Shown: positions 1-9,433, numbered from the stretch's first letter. The stretch: 54,759 bases of DNA from Paracoccaceae bacterium (GCA_029862205.1 JAOTXT010000025.1:1-54759); one strand, 5' to 3'. Notes: generated by a model not told the origin, from the sequence alone. Translations and numbers: made by a program.

Positions 1-888
1 TTCGGTCTGGCGACCTCGCTGGGCTTCGGCGCCGAGCAGGCGAATGCGGGGCTTGAGTTCCTGTTCGGCATTCCGGTGACAGACGCCTCGAAAGTGATCC
101 TGATCGTCGCGATCACCTGCGTGGCGCTGGTCTCGGTGTTGGCAGGGCTGGATGCGGGCGTCAAACGCCTCTCCGAGATCAACATGGTCTTGGCGACGCT
201 GCTGCTGCTGTTCGTGATCATTGTTGGCCCGACGATCGGCATCATCACCGGCTTCTTCTCGAATCTCGGCGCCTATTTCCAATACCTGCCGGCGCTGTCG
301 AACCCGGTAGGGCGCACGGACGCCAACTTCGCCGCCGGCTGGACCGCCTTCTACTGGGCCTGGTGGATCTCCTGGTCGCCGTTTGTCGGCATGTTCATCG
401 CACGCGTCAGTCGTGGCCGTTCGGTGCGCGAGTTCATCATCTGCGTGCTGCTGATCCCTTCGGCGGTTTCCGTGCTTTGGATGACTGCGTTCGGCGGCAC
501 GGCGATCAGCCAGATCGTCAATGACGGTTACACCGCGGTCGGTGACGCCTCGCTGGAGTTGAAGCTGTTCGTAATGCTGGAGGCGCTTCCGCTGACCGCG
601 ATCACGTCGTTCATCGGGATTGTGCTGGTGATTGTGTTCTTCACCACCTCGTCCGACTCCGGGTCGTTGGTGATCGATACTATTACCGCCGGGGGCAAGG
701 TCGATGCGCCGGTATCCCAGCGGGTGTTCTGGTGTTCGTTCGAGGGGCTGGTGGCGATCGCGCTGTTGCTGGGCGGCGGACTAGGCTCGCTGCAAGCAAT
801 GGCGGTCTCGACGGGCTTCCCGTTCACCATCGTGCTGCTCCTGGCCTGCTATGCGATCATCAAGGGTCTGCGCGACGAGCCGAGGTGA
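1..888 (+). CDS. BCCT-family transporter, C-terminal part (5' truncated by window)
   Basis: The reading frame is open from the first base, so only the last 295 residues are seen. The family imports betaine, carnitine, choline or DMSP-type quaternary or sulfonium compounds across the inner membrane, driven by Na+ or H+. The aromatic signature of the substrate-binding helix is clear at about residues 113-130 (FYWAWWISWSPF), followed by the conserved arginine-rich loop SRGRSVREF. Near residues 214-225 is the conserved TTSSDSGS segment. Several hydrophobic helices follow and the protein ends shortly after the last one, with no long cytoplasmic tail. A strong terminator lies 35 bp downstream. The exact substrate cannot be read from the sequence. 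A link to the carnitine-type cluster 21 kb away is possible but is inference. Confidence 0.93.
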   Translation, partial: FGLATSLGFGAEQANAGLEFLFGIPVTDASKVILIVAITCVALVSVLAGLDAGVKRLSEINMVLATLLLLFVIIVGPTIGIITGFFSNLGAYFQYLPALSNPVGRTDANFAAGWTAFYWAWWISWSPFVGMFIARVSRGRSVREFIICVLLIPSAVSVLWMTAFGGTAISQIVNDGYTAVGDASLELKLFVMLEALPLTAITSFIGIVLVIVFFTTSSDSGSLVIDTITAGGKVDAPVSQRVFWCSFEGLVAIALLLGGGLGSLQAMAVSTGFPFTIVLLLACYAIIKGLRDEPR

Positions 889-922
889 ATGGCTTCAAGA
901 ATGCAGCCTCCCAGACTGCATG

Positions 923-950
923 GGGTGCACTCCGGTGCGCCCTTTTTTTT
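923..950 (+). terminator. Rho-independent terminator after BCCT gene
   Basis: An 8-bp stem (923-930 with 935-942, one G-U pair) closes a TCCG tetraloop of the very stable UNCG class and is followed directly by eight T residues (943-950). It sits 35 bp after the transporter stop codon and is oriented to end that transcript. Confidence 0.88.
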
Positions 951-1219
951 GCGCGAAGCGGTCTTGTGCGAGCGCTCACGTCGGTACCGCGAGCTTCGCT
1001 TCTCCCGCAATTCTGGACAAGTGGACGGGATATTTGGTGATCGGCAGATGCAGGAGGCAGACCGCACCATAGCGAATGCTAACATAAGCGCCCTGATTGA
1101 CCGCATTTGGCACGAAGCTGACCTATGTGTGTCCGCCATCCATGTCCGCTAACGAGCTCGAAGCGGGCAACTTCAAACTGCGACACTACCGGAAATTTGT
1201 CTCACCGAATCGAGTTCAC

Positions 1220-1234
1220 AGTGATATGTTCACT
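1220..1234. promoter_or_regulatory. Candidate operator upstream of SnoaL-like gene
   Basis: AGTGA-TATGT-TCACT is a perfect inverted repeat with 5-bp arms, 30 bp before the start codon of the next gene. The GTGA/TCAC half-sites resemble binding sites of CRP/FNR or GntR-type regulators, but the 5-bp spacer does not match the usual 6-bp CRP spacing. The assignment is tentative. Confidence 0.25.
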
Positions 1235-1263
1235 TTATGTTCCATTCAATCAGGGAGATTTGA

Positions 1264-1644
1264 ATGTCCGAGATGAGCACCCGCGAGATCGCCGACAAGC
1301 TGATCGGCTACTGCCGGTCCAACGACACCCAGACCGGGTTGACCGAGCTCTACGACCCGGATGCCGTCTCGGTCGAGGCCATGGCGATGCCGGGCCAGGA
1401 AAGCGCCGAGACCCATGGCGTCGAGGGGATTCGGGGCAAGCATGTCTGGTGGGAGAACACCTTCGAGGTGCACTCCTCCAATGTAGACGGGCCTTACATG
1501 CACGGTGATGACCGGTTCGGGGTGATCTTCCAGATCGACGTGACCAATCGCGAGACCAGCGAGCGAAATGCGATGAAGGAGCTCGGCATCTACCACGTGG
1601 CGGGCGGGAAGATCGTGCGCGAGGAGTTCTTCTACACGATGTGA
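1264..1644 (+). CDS. SnoaL-like / NTF2-fold protein
   Basis: A small 126-residue protein whose length and pattern fit the SnoaL-like branch of the NTF2 superfamily. It has an N-terminal helix pair (EIADKLIGYCRSND), a central stretch beginning YDPDAVSVEAMAMPG that lines the cone-shaped pocket in this fold, then beta strands ending in KIVREEFFYTM. The family includes polyketide cyclases, isomerases and many proteins of unknown function, and no specific catalytic residue set can be assigned here. The start at 1264 is supported by GGGAGA seven bases upstream. It appears to be a single-gene unit with its own promoter, since a terminator separates it from the BCCT gene. It carries no signal peptide, so it is probably cytosolic. 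Confidence 0.8.
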   Translation: MSEMSTREIADKLIGYCRSNDTQTGLTELYDPDAVSVEAMAMPGQESAETHGVEGIRGKHVWWENTFEVHSSNVDGPYMHGDDRFGVIFQIDVTNRETSERNAMKELGIYHVAGGKIVREEFFYTM

Positions 1645-1797
1645 TCCGTGCGGTGAAACGCACGCCGGCGCCCGGCCAATTCCGTTGCGCGAAAGAGAGC
1701 ACCAGCGCACTCCGTTCGTTACCAAACGGTGAACTTTGGAAATTTCCCTTTGGGATCAGTGCTCTGTTAAGGCTCTCACATGTGAGACGATCACGCA

Positions 1798-1818
1798 CTC
1801 ACCCGGTTCTCGGGTGAG
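1798..1818. terminator. Hairpin between convergent genes
   Basis: CTCACCCG (1798-1805) pairs perfectly with CGGGTGAG (1811-1818) around a 5-base loop, between the ends of the convergent SnoaL-like and lolA genes. Neither side has a T tract, so intrinsic termination is uncertain. A second palindrome, TCTCACATGTGAGA, lies at 1774-1787. Confidence 0.35.
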
Positions 1819-1830
1819 GGTCCGCCCACC

Positions 1831-2433
1831 CTAGACCGGGTCCTCGATGAAGAAGAGCTTCGGGTCCAGCTTCACGTTTGCCCGCATTTCACTTAGGGCC
1901 ACTGTGGTGGTCAGGCCTTGGGCATCGACCACGATCCACTGGCGCAGCTCCAGCGGATTGTCGGCGAAGACCATGGTGATCGAGCCCTGATCGGGCTCGT
2001 TCGGATCGACCGCCGTCACCCGCATCAGACCCGGCGCCCGCTCGATCGCGCGCACCGAGTTCTCGGATTTCAGATCGACCCGCTTCTTCAAAAGGATCGA
2101 GAGCGGCGTCTGGCCGAGCGGGATCCGGTCGAGCGTGTTCAGCCGCGTGTCATAGACGCCAACCCAGGTGCCGTCGGCGATCACCAGCGCGGGATTGGGC
2201 GGCTGGTATTCGAACCGGATCCGCCCCGGACGGCGCAGGTAAAAGAGGCCCTCCGAGAGCTCACCGTCGTGGCCCACTTGGACGAAATTACCTACAAGCG
2301 TGGTGACGCCATTCAGGTAGTTCGAGATCCGCGTCAGGTCGCGCGCATCGGCGCCCGACATCTGGGCCGCAGCCGGCCAGGCCGGAAGGGCGAGGGCGGC
2401 AAGCGCGCCAGCAAGAAAGGTTCGTCTGCTCAT
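1831..2433 (-). CDS. lolA: Outer-membrane lipoprotein carrier LolA
   Basis: A 200-residue periplasmic chaperone that accepts lipoproteins from LolCDE and ferries them to the outer membrane. The first about 24 residues form a signal peptide ending AAAQ. The n-region SRRTFLAG fits the twin-arginine motif, so Tat export is possible. The mature part has the LolA features: an early LTRISNYLNGVTTLVGNFVQ segment, RRPGRIRFEY (the 'rPg.mRfeY' strand typical of LolA), the VYDTRLNTLDRIPL strand and the late DPKLFFIEDP. It lies 114 bp downstream of ftsK on the same strand, a common order in Rhodobacterales. LolB is often absent from alphaproteobacteria, and no LolB is seen nearby. Confidence 0.93.
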   Translation of the reverse strand: MSRRTFLAGALAALALPAWPAAAQMSGADARDLTRISNYLNGVTTLVGNFVQVGHDGELSEGLFYLRRPGRIRFEYQPPNPALVIADGTWVGVYDTRLNTLDRIPLGQTPLSILLKKRVDLKSENSVRAIERAPGLMRVTAVDPNEPDQGSITMVFADNPLELRQWIVVDAQGLTTTVALSEMRANVKLDPKLFFIEDPV

Positions 2434-2547
2434 GGTGCCTATATGGTGTCGGGTTCTGGGGTTTTGAACGGCTGCGGCCCGCCAGTCCGGCGAACTTAAC
2501 CGACGCGGGCGGGCGGGGGAACTGACATTCGGACGGCGAAAGGCCCG

Positions 2548-5145
2548 CTACCGCTCCTCGATCATGATCTCACGCTTGCCGACCGCGTTGGCAGAGCTGA
2601 CCACGCCCTGGGATTCCATCTGTTCGACCAGGCGCGCGGCCTTGTTGTAGCCGATGGCGAGTTTCCTCTGGATATAGCTGGTCGAGCATTTCCGGTCACG
2701 CGCGACGATCGCCACCGCCTTGTCGTAGAGCGTGGCTTCGTCGTCCGAGGCACCAGCCAGCCCCAATTTCTCATCCACCAGCGCCTGGGTTTCCTCGTCG
2801 CCACCGTCGGTCACCGCGCCGACATAGTCCGGCTGACCAAGATCCTTCAGGTGATTGACCACCTCCTCGACCTCCTGGTCCGAGACGAAGGGACCGTGCA
2901 CGCGGGTGATCCGCCCGCCCCCGGCCATGTAGAGCATGTCGCCCTGACCCAGCAACTGCTCGGCCCCCTGCTCGCCCAGGATCGTGCGGCTGTCGATCTT
3001 CGAGGTGACCTGGAACGAGATCCGGGTTGGGAAGTTCGCCTTGATCGTGCCTGTGATCACGTCGACGGAGGGCCGCTGGGTCGCCATGATGAGATGAATC
3101 CCCGAGGCCCGCGCCATCTGCGCCAGGCGTTGGATGCAGGCCTCGATCTCCTTGCCGGCAACCATCATCAGGTCGGCCATCTCGTCGACGATGACGACGA
3201 TGTAGGGGAGTTCCTCGGGCGTCAGCGCCTCGCTCTCATAGACCGGCTCGCCGGTCGTGTCGTCGAAGCCGGTTTGCACCACCCGGCTGAAATCCTCGCC
3301 CTTCTCCAGCGCCTCGCGGACCCGGGCGTTGTAGCCGTCGATGTTGCGCACCCCCAGCTTCGACATCTTTCGGTAGCGCTCTTCCATCTCGGCCACGACC
3401 CATTTCAGCGCAACCAGCGCCTTCTTCGGATCGGTCACCACCGGCGCCAGCAGATGCGGAATGTTGTCGTAGACGCTGAGTTCCAGCATCTTTGGGTCGA
3501 TCATGATCAGCCGGCACTGCTTGGGGCTCAGCCGGTAGAGCAGGCTCAGGATCATCGTGTTGATCGCCACCGACTTGCCCGAGCCGGTGGTGCCCGCGAT
3601 CAGCAAGTGAGGCATCTTGGCCAGGTTTGCGACGATCGGCTGACCCGAGATGTCCTTGCCCAGCGCCAGTGCCAGCTTGATCTGGTTGTCGCCATAAGCC
3701 GGGCTTTCGATCAGCTCGCGCAGCAACACCCGCTCGCGTTCGGGATTTGGCAGCTCGATGCCGATCACCGATCGTCCAGGCACGGTGGAGACGCGGGTCG
3801 AGAGCGCCGACATCGAGCGCGCGATATCGTCCGCAAGGCCTATGATCCGGCTGGCCTTCAGGCCAGGTGCGGGTTCGAGCTCGTAAAGGGTAACCACCGG
3901 ACCCGGCTTGACCGCGGTGATCTCGCCCCGGACCCCATAATCCTCGAGCACCGTTTCGAGCATCCGTGCGTTTTCGTGGAGCGCATTGCCCGAGGCCTGC
4001 TGGCGCATGATCGCGATTTTCTGCTCCAAGAGCGCCAAAGGCGGCGCCTGGTACTCCTCCGCCTCGTTCATGCTTTCGAACAGCATCGGCTCGCGCTCGC
4101 GCGCGGCACGGCGGCTCATCTTCTGACGCTTCGCCGCGGGCGTAGCTACCGGCGCCGCCGGTTCCTCGCCAACCGCGACACCGCCGCTGGCCGCCAATTT
4201 CGGGCCGCCCGGCGACGCCGGTGTCGAGGCCTCCTCATCCGATCCGGCGCTGAGGCCGGTCAGAGAACGGATCGCCTGCTGAACGCCCAGCGGTCCGTCA
4301 TCCACTGGTCCCGTGTCTTTCTCGAAGTCAATTCCATCCGCGCGCGGCGCCGCGCCGCCGCTCTTTGTGCGTGCACGGCGGGCGCGGACCTCGGCGAAAC
4401 GGTCTCGCCAGCTTCCGGTCGGGACAGCGGGCTCCATGCGCTCCGAGCGCGGCTGCGTCCGATGCTCCTTGACCTTGGCGATGGCCGCGGCGGATTGGGA
4501 CATGATCAGACCGAAGATCGTCAGCGCCGCGCGCGTCAGCGAACGCAGCATCCAACGGGCGATCGCCTTCGCTTCGGGCGCGGTCATGCCGAGCGAAACT
4601 GCTCCGGCCACCGCCATTGCAAGCCCGAAAACAACCGAGATGAAGACCAGAACGCCGTTTGGCTCCATTGGCAGAAGCCCGATCAACGAGACCACGATGG
4701 TGTCGCCGATGAAACCGCCCAGACCTGAAGATAGTTGCCAACTGGCGCCTGGAGCATGAGCCGAGGCGAAAATCATCGCCGCGAAAAACGCGACGGGGAA
4801 CGCGATGACCCGCCCGGTCAGGCGAAACTCGCCCAGATGCATCAGAAACCGTACTGCCCAAACGCCCAGGAAGATCACGATCGCCCAGCTTGCCAGACCA
4901 AACGCCCGCATCATCGGGTCGGCGATAATCGCGCCCGGCCGGCCGAGCCAATTCGACGGCGGTTCGCCGGTCGCGCTGAACCGGCTCGGGTCGTCGACAT
5001 CGTAACTGGCCAGGCAAAGCGCCAGCAAGATCGCCAGCGCGCCCCAGCCGATACCGATCAGCTCATGCAGCCTACGGCGCATCGCCTCGGACATCTCGCT
5101 GTCGACCAGCGGTGTTGAGCGGCTATCGCCCGAGAAAAATGCCAT
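2548..5145 (-). CDS. ftsK: DNA translocase FtsK
   Basis: An 865-residue septum-located DNA pump that clears the chromosome terminus from the division site and activates XerCD recombination at dif. Four to five transmembrane helices occupy roughly residues 25-215. An acidic and Ala/Pro-rich linker runs to about residue 360, and the RecA-like motor follows. The Walker A motif GTTGSGKS lies near residue 515 and the Walker B motif [12 protein letters not shown] near residue 647. The C-terminal gamma winged helix (about 795-860, [20 protein letters not shown]) reads KOPS sequences. Length and domain order are normal for alphaproteobacteria. The gene starts 18 bp after the aminotransferase gene ends and is followed by lolA, so the three are probably co-transcribed. 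Confidence 0.97.
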   Translation of the reverse strand: MAFFSGDSRSTPLVDSEMSEAMRRRLHELIGIGWGALAILLALCLASYDVDDPSRFSATGEPPSNWLGRPGAIIADPMMRAFGLASWAIVIFLGVWAVRFLMHLGEFRLTGRVIAFPVAFFAAMIFASAHAPGASWQLSSGLGGFIGDTIVVSLIGLLPMEPNGVLVFISVVFGLAMAVAGAVSLGMTAPEAKAIARWMLRSLTRAALTIFGLIMSQSAAAIAKVKEHRTQPRSERMEPAVPTGSWRDRFAEVRARRARTKSGGAAPRADGIDFEKDTGPVDDGPLGVQQAIRSLTGLSAGSDEEASTPASPGGPKLAASGGVAVGEEPAAPVATPAAKRQKMSRRAAREREPMLFESMNEAEEYQAPPLALLEQKIAIMRQQASGNALHENARMLETVLEDYGVRGEITAVKPGPVVTLYELEPAPGLKASRIIGLADDIARSMSALSTRVSTVPGRSVIGIELPNPERERVLLRELIESPAYGDNQIKLALALGKDISGQPIVANLAKMPHLLIAGTTGSGKSVAINTMILSLLYRLSPKQCRLIMIDPKMLELSVYDNIPHLLAPVVTDPKKALVALKWVVAEMEERYRKMSKLGVRNIDGYNARVREALEKGEDFSRVVQTGFDDTTGEPVYESEALTPEELPYIVVIVDEMADLMMVAGKEIEACIQRLAQMARASGIHLIMATQRPSVDVITGTIKANFPTRISFQVTSKIDSRTILGEQGAEQLLGQGDMLYMAGGGRITRVHGPFVSDQEVEEVVNHLKDLGQPDYVGAVTDGGDEETQALVDEKLGLAGASDDEATLYDKAVAIVARDRKCSTSYIQRKLAIGYNKAARLVEQMESQGVVSSANAVGKREIMIEER

Positions 5146-5163
5146 TCCCGCTCCCCTCGCTCC

Positions 5164-6372
5164 TCAGCTCAAGACCGCGCGCAATGCTTCCAGGCCCCGG
5201 CGCACCTCGCCGGCGGGCGCGACCAGCGCCAGGCGCAGATAGGCATTGCCCGGGTCACCCCCACCCAGCGACGCCGGTGTCGGACGCGAAAGATACTTTC
5301 CCGGTAAGCACTTCACCCCCGCCTCGCGCCACAGGCGCAAGGCCGCTTCCTCGCCGGCCCCCTCGCCCACCCGCAGCCAAAGGAAAAACCCGGCCTGGGG
5401 CGACATGTAGCCCGGCATGTTGCGAAGTATATCATCTGCGAGCGCAAATTTCTCCTGGTAGAGCGCGCGATTGGTCTCGACATGGGTTTCCTCGGCCCAA
5501 ACGGCGGCAGCGGCGTACTGCGCCGGGATCGGCATCGGCGCGCCCGCATACGAGCGAAGCTGGCGCATCGCGGCCAGGTTTCCGGAGCCGGTCACCGCAA
5601 AGCCCGAGCGCAGCCCCGCCAGGTTCGATCGCTTCGAGAGCGAGTGGAACGCGACCAGCCGGTCCGGGTCGGCGCCGATCTGTGCCGCGACCTCAAGCGC
5701 GCCGGTCGGCGGCGCCTCGCGGTAAATCTCGCAATAGCATTCGTCGGCAAAGACACGGAAATCGTGTGTCTCGGCAAGCTCGAGCAGGGTCGTCCAGTAG
5801 GCCCGATCCGCCACCGCCCCCTGAGGATTGGCGGGCGAGCAGATATAGGCGACCGTGGTCCGGTCGAGCAGGTCTTTCGGGAGATCCGCGAAATCCGGCA
5901 GATGCCCGGTCTCGGCCGTGCAGGGCAGATAGACGGGTTCCGCACCGGACGCGAGCGCCGCCACCGCGTAACATTGATAGAACGGGTTCGGCAGCAATAC
6001 GGCTGGGCGCTGACCGTTCTTTGCCTCGGGCGAGAGCGCGAGGCACGTGTTGAAGAGCCCCTCGCGGGTGCCGTTCAAGGGCAGAATGTTCTTGTCCGGG
6101 TCGCGATACGCCTCGGCCATCCCATATCGGCGCTCGAGCCAGTCGCTGATCGCCTGGCGCAATTCCGGGATGCCCTCGTTCGGCGGGTAGCGGTTCAACG
6201 TAGATGCGTGCTCGGTCATGATGCCGGGAACGAAATCGGGGATCGCGTGCTGCGGCTCGCCGATCGACATCGCGATTTCGGGGCCGCCGGGCTGGATACC
6301 AGCCAGCAGCGCCCGCAGCCGCGGAAACGCATATTCCGGTAAGTCCTCGAACCGGGTCGGGAACTGCATCAT
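5164..6372 (-). CDS. PLP-dependent aminotransferase, class I/II (DapC-like)
   Basis: A 402-residue fold-type I aminotransferase. The Schiff-base lysine is K247 in SLSKRSNLAGLRSGF, a sequence typical of N-succinyl-diaminopimelate aminotransferases (DapC-like) and related enzymes. SPANPQG (about 179-185) and ADECY (209-213) are the conserved PLP-contact motifs, and the C-terminal arginine that binds the substrate carboxylate is in NAYLRLALV. Two Met codons in tandem (6372 and 6369) can serve as start. It lies directly upstream of ftsK on the same strand. A lysine/peptidoglycan-precursor role would fit that position, but assignment of the substrate is inference because close families use many amino donors. 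Confidence 0.85.
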   Translation of the reverse strand: MMQFPTRFEDLPEYAFPRLRALLAGIQPGGPEIAMSIGEPQHAIPDFVPGIMTEHASTLNRYPPNEGIPELRQAISDWLERRYGMAEAYRDPDKNILPLNGTREGLFNTCLALSPEAKNGQRPAVLLPNPFYQCYAVAALASGAEPVYLPCTAETGHLPDFADLPKDLLDRTTVAYICSPANPQGAVADRAYWTTLLELAETHDFRVFADECYCEIYREAPPTGALEVAAQIGADPDRLVAFHSLSKRSNLAGLRSGFAVTGSGNLAAMRQLRSYAGAPMPIPAQYAAAAVWAEETHVETNRALYQEKFALADDILRNMPGYMSPQAGFFLWLRVGEGAGEEAALRLWREAGVKCLPGKYLSRPTPASLGGGDPGNAYLRLALVAPAGEVRRGLEALRAVLS

Positions 6373-6455
6373 CTGCCTCGTGGGTGCGGAGCGCCTAACG
6401 CACTCTCTTCGCGGCAGAATACCGGGTTGACGCGGAGAGGTCCAGCCGCGCCCGG

Positions 6456-7166
6456 TTAAGACGCCGCAACCTGAAGCCTTCCAGTGACACCGTGCAGATC
6501 TATCAGGCGCTGGATCAGGCCGGACTGTCTGGCCTCGGCGACGAAGGCGGTCAGGAAGACCAGCGCCTCCGCGTCTCCAGGACGGGTGCCGATCGCCTGC
6601 TGAACGGTCGAGAAATGGCCGTCAAGCACGCGCGCGCCGGGCAAGCCGGCTGCGTTGTCGATCAACGCGGGTCTGAGGCCCGCCAGGGCGTCGAGACCTG
6701 TGCCGACAAACAGGTCGTAAGCCCCCTGAAGGCCCTCGGCCCGGCAAAGCTTAGCATGTTCGAGCGTCCGGCTGAGATAAAGATCATAGGCGCTTCGGCT
6801 CGAGACCGCGATGCGGACGCCAGGGCGGTCGACCTCGGCGATCTCGGCAATCGGGCTGCCGGCGGGCACCAGATAGGTCGCGGCGATTTCCACGTACGCC
6901 GGCGCGAAGGCGATGGTCTCGGCCCGTTTCGGATCGGCGGCGATCAGGCCGACGTCCCATTCGTCGCGCACAAGCGCATCGGCGACCTCGCCAGGGGTCG
7001 CGTATGGGATTAACTCGACGCCGATGCCCAGCCGCTCGGCGATCGCGGCAGCCATGCTGGGCGAGCCGTCCTCGCTGCGGCCGGTCACAAGCAGGATGTT
7101 GCCCAGATTGATGGCGGCGCGCAGGGTGCCGGTCGGCGCCAGGCGCGCCGCGATCTCGTGTGCCAT
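6456..7166 (-). CDS. Solute-binding-like protein (PBP type 2 fold) without signal peptide
   Basis: A 236-residue protein matching family 3 solute-binding domains: TLRAAINLGN at the first strand, then an AAAIAERLGIGVELIPYATPGEVADAL segment (listed here in parts), EWDVGLIAADPKRAETIAFAPAYVEI, and a hinge followed by a second lobe. Export proteins of this class start with a signal peptide, but this one begins MAHEIAARLAPTG and has no hydrophobic leader, so it is probably cytosolic. It may be a ligand sensor or an enzyme of the cyclohexadienyl-dehydratase type rather than part of an ABC importer; no permease or ATPase gene is near. It starts 3 bp after the HD phosphohydrolase gene ends, implying translational coupling. 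Confidence 0.75.
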   Translation of the reverse strand: MAHEIAARLAPTGTLRAAINLGNILLVTGRSEDGSPSMAAAIAERLGIGVELIPYATPGEVADALVRDEWDVGLIAADPKRAETIAFAPAYVEIAATYLVPAGSPIAEIAEVDRPGVRIAVSSRSAYDLYLSRTLEHAKLCRAEGLQGAYDLFVGTGLDALAGLRPALIDNAAGLPGARVLDGHFSTVQQAIGTRPGDAEALVFLTAFVAEARQSGLIQRLIDLHGVTGRLQVAAS

Positions 7167-7169
7167 GGC

Positions 7170-8036
7170 TTAGTCCGAGGTCGCGTCGGGTCCGGGAAAC
7201 GGCCCCAGATAGCTGGTGCGATGCTGCACCTGGAAGATGTGGTTGTAGAGCTGCGCCACCCACTGCTTGCCCTCGACCGTCTGCTCGAGATAGCGCAGCG
7301 CGCCACCGATATAAGGCTGCACCTCGGACCAGAAAAACTCGGGGTAGCGGTCGACCAAATCCATCGCCGTCTCGTAGCCCAATTTGCCGGCCAATCCGGT
7401 CTCGACGAACTCGTGGTAAAGACCATTGATCTTGCGGTGATAGAACGGGTCGCCCATCTGGCCGATCAGGTCGGCCGCACGGACCAGAGCCGGCTCGCAA
7501 TCGGTCGGGGTGTTGCGCTGCCCCTCGGGCACCGGGAAGCGGGTGTATTCCAACGCACTGACAATCCGCTCCTCGTCGATGAGGTCGGAATCGGCGAAAC
7601 GCTCGCGCACATAGATGATCCCGCGGTCCACGTGATAGGGCGCCAGATAGGCGTCCGAGGTTCCGCGCGGCGGCTTGATCGTCTCGCCGGCCTGATTGAT
7701 CACCACCTCGTCGGCGGTATCGCGGCTGCAGGCACCGCGCGCATAACCAACGTCATGGACCAAAAGCGCCATCGTGTAGTGGATCCAGTCCTCGGGCTTC
7801 AGCGCTTCCGAGAGAAGGCGCCCGCGCAGGATCTGCTGGCCGACCAGCGTCACCATCATAGTGTGCTCGGCATTGTGGTAGAGCGCGTTCGAGTTGCCGA
7901 GCCGTTCAAGAACCAGGCGTGCGGCGCCGCCCAGAAAGGCGGCATATTCCGGTTTTCGCCCGGAAAAATGCTCAAGATAGAGATTAGAAAGGTAATCTCC
8001 AAATGCGGCAGTGACAATGGCCGTCGGGTTAAACAT
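7170..8036 (-). CDS. HD-domain metal-dependent phosphohydrolase
   Basis: A 288-residue protein with the HD-superfamily metal ligands visible: H54 and H58 in YHNAEHT, the H94-D95 pair in LLVHDVGYARG, and a later Asp in ADLIGQMGDPF. The family hydrolyses phosphoester bonds, often of nucleotides or cyclic nucleotides, with divalent metals. The HNAEH form resembles the phosphodiesterase-like branch, but the substrate is not readable. It is probably soluble and cytosolic. It is coupled to the downstream solute-binding-like gene (3-bp gap) and lies 50 bp downstream of the amidase gene. The pairing of a leaderless ligand-binding domain with an HD enzyme suggests a ligand-dependent reaction, which is inference. 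Confidence 0.85.
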   Translation of the reverse strand: MFNPTAIVTAAFGDYLSNLYLEHFSGRKPEYAAFLGGAARLVLERLGNSNALYHNAEHTMMVTLVGQQILRGRLLSEALKPEDWIHYTMALLVHDVGYARGACSRDTADEVVINQAGETIKPPRGTSDAYLAPYHVDRGIIYVRERFADSDLIDEERIVSALEYTRFPVPEGQRNTPTDCEPALVRAADLIGQMGDPFYHRKINGLYHEFVETGLAGKLGYETAMDLVDRYPEFFWSEVQPYIGGALRYLEQTVEGKQWVAQLYNHIFQVQHRTSYLGPFPGPDATSD

Positions 8037-8086
8037 GACTGTCCTATGAATACCTTATCTTGCTCAAAAAAGAAACTCGCGCCGCC

Positions 8087-9433
8087 TCACCCCGCGCGCA
8101 CGACCGGCTCGACCGCGCGCCCCAGCGCCAGCAGCAAATCCTCCTGGCCCGACCCGCCGACCAGCATCAGGCCGCACATCGGCGCCGCGACCGGAACGGT
8201 CAGCGCGCTGAGGACCAAGAGGTTGCCGAGCCTCGTGTTGCGCAACGCCAAGAGATTGCGCTCGGCATAGAAACTTTCCTCGCTCAGCAGGCGGTCAACG
8301 GGTGGCGGCAGGCAGGGCGAGCTCGGCATCAGGATGACTCCCTGCTCGCTCATCCGGCGCTGGATCCGCTTCGAGAGTTTGTCGAGTTCCGCCAAGGCCC
8401 GGGCATCCTTCTTCGGATCGGCGCCCATGCCCGAGCGAAAACGCTTTTCGATGAACTCGAACATCACGCCGGGATTGACCTCGATGGTCTCGCCCCAGAT
8501 GCGCCACGCCTCGCTGTTCACCACTGGCGAGACGGTGACGGTGACATCAATGGCCTCGGCCAGTTCCGGCACCGGGCCTCGATTGATCTTCGCGCCCGCC
8601 GAACCCAGCGCATCGACCGCGGCCTCGAAAGCGGCCAAGGGCTCGGGATCGCAACCATCCAGCACAACGGTCTCGGGCACCAGAAACTTGACCTTGCTCA
8701 GATCAGCGGCCGCCGGCACTTCCTGCGGGCGCTGCGCCAGCACAGAAAAGAAGAGCCCGCAATCCTCGACCGTATGGCAGAGCGGGCCGACCGTGTCATA
8801 GGTGGTCGAGAGCGGCACCACGCCGTCGCACGGGATCACGCCCGCCGTGGTTTTCAGGCCCGCAAGCCCGTTCCAGGCCGCCGGAATCCGCACCGACCCG
8901 CCAGTATCCGAACCGATCCCCGCCGCCGCCAGCCCCAGGGCGACCGAGACGGCCGCGCCGGAACTGCTGCCCCCAGGCGCACGGGCAGGCTCGAAGGCGT
9001 TCGGCGGGGTCGCGGTCTTGGGATTGACCCCAAGGCCGGAAAAGGCGAGCTCAGACAGATGGGTCTTGCCGAGGCATACCAGCCCAGCAGCACGGGCCGC
9101 AGTGAAACAGGCGGCATCCTTATCCGCGACTTTGCCCTTGAGCAGCATCGAGCCGGCCTCGGTCACCTCGCCCGCGATGTCGTAATTGTCCTTCCAACTG
9201 ATCGGCACCCCGTCCAACGGCCCAAGCCGCGCGCCGCTTTTTGCACGGTCGGCGGCCTCGGCAGCCTCCACGCGGGCGCGTTTCGGCGTCAACCGCGCGT
9301 AGATCCGATCGGCATCCGGGTGCGCATCGATGGCATCAAGGAAGACGTCGGTCAGCTCGCGTGGATCGATCCGTCCGGCGCCGATTCCGCGCCCCAGTTC
9401 GGCCGCGTTCGCGTCCCGCCAACGCTCGCTCAT
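8087..9433 (-). CDS. Amidase (amidase-signature family)
   Basis: A 448-residue amidase-signature hydrolase with the complete Ser-cisSer-Lys triad: K81 in SWKDNYD, S156 in PGGSSSGA and S180 in GSDTGGSVRIPA. The 99- and 24-residue spacings match the family. These enzymes hydrolyse amides, carbamoyl or aminoacyl-tRNA amides. No gatB/gatC genes are near, so this is a metabolic amidase rather than GatA. The start at 9433 is chosen because GAGGAG lies just upstream, although the frame stays open for another 39 codons; that extension would run into the divergent hydroxylase gene and lacks amidase homology. It is probably the first gene of a minus-strand run to lolA. Confidence 0.9.
   Translation of the reverse strand: MSERWRDANAAELGRGIGAGRIDPRELTDVFLDAIDAHPDADRIYARLTPKRARVEAAEAADRAKSGARLGPLDGVPISWKDNYDIAGEVTEAGSMLLKGKVADKDAACFTAARAAGLVCLGKTHLSELAFSGLGVNPKTATPPNAFEPARAPGGSSSGAAVSVALGLAAAGIGSDTGGSVRIPAAWNGLAGLKTTAGVIPCDGVVPLSTTYDTVGPLCHTVEDCGLFFSVLAQRPQEVPAAADLSKVKFLVPETVVLDGCDPEPLAAFEAAVDALGSAGAKINRGPVPELAEAIDVTVTVSPVVNSEAWRIWGETIEVNPGVMFEFIEKRFRSGMGADPKKDARALAELDKLSKRIQRRMSEQGVILMPSSPCLPPPVDRLLSEESFYAERNLLALRNTRLGNLLVLSALTVPVAAPMCGLMLVGGSGQEDLLLALGRAVEPVVRAG

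Larger units (their letters stand above)
889..1263. other. Intergenic region between BCCT transporter and SnoaL-like gene
   Basis: About 375 bases with no convincing gene; the short open frames here have no recognisable protein character. It contains an imperfect hairpin at 901-920 (ATGCAG/CTGCAT arms), the intrinsic terminator at 923-950, and near its right end a small inverted repeat (1220-1234) and a GGGAGA ribosome-binding site for the next gene. The stretch 960-1200 holds nothing I can name. Confidence 0.6.

Noticed and set aside
889-1152. 87-codon open frame directly after the BCCT stop
   Set aside because: It crosses the strong terminator, has no ribosome-binding site and shows no protein-like pattern.
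2851-4728. 625-codon open frame on the plus strand opposite ftsK
   Set aside because: It is a by-product of GC-rich codon use on the opposite strand. The translation is rich in His/Arg/Asp/Leu with no recognisable domain, while the minus-strand FtsK is unmistakable.
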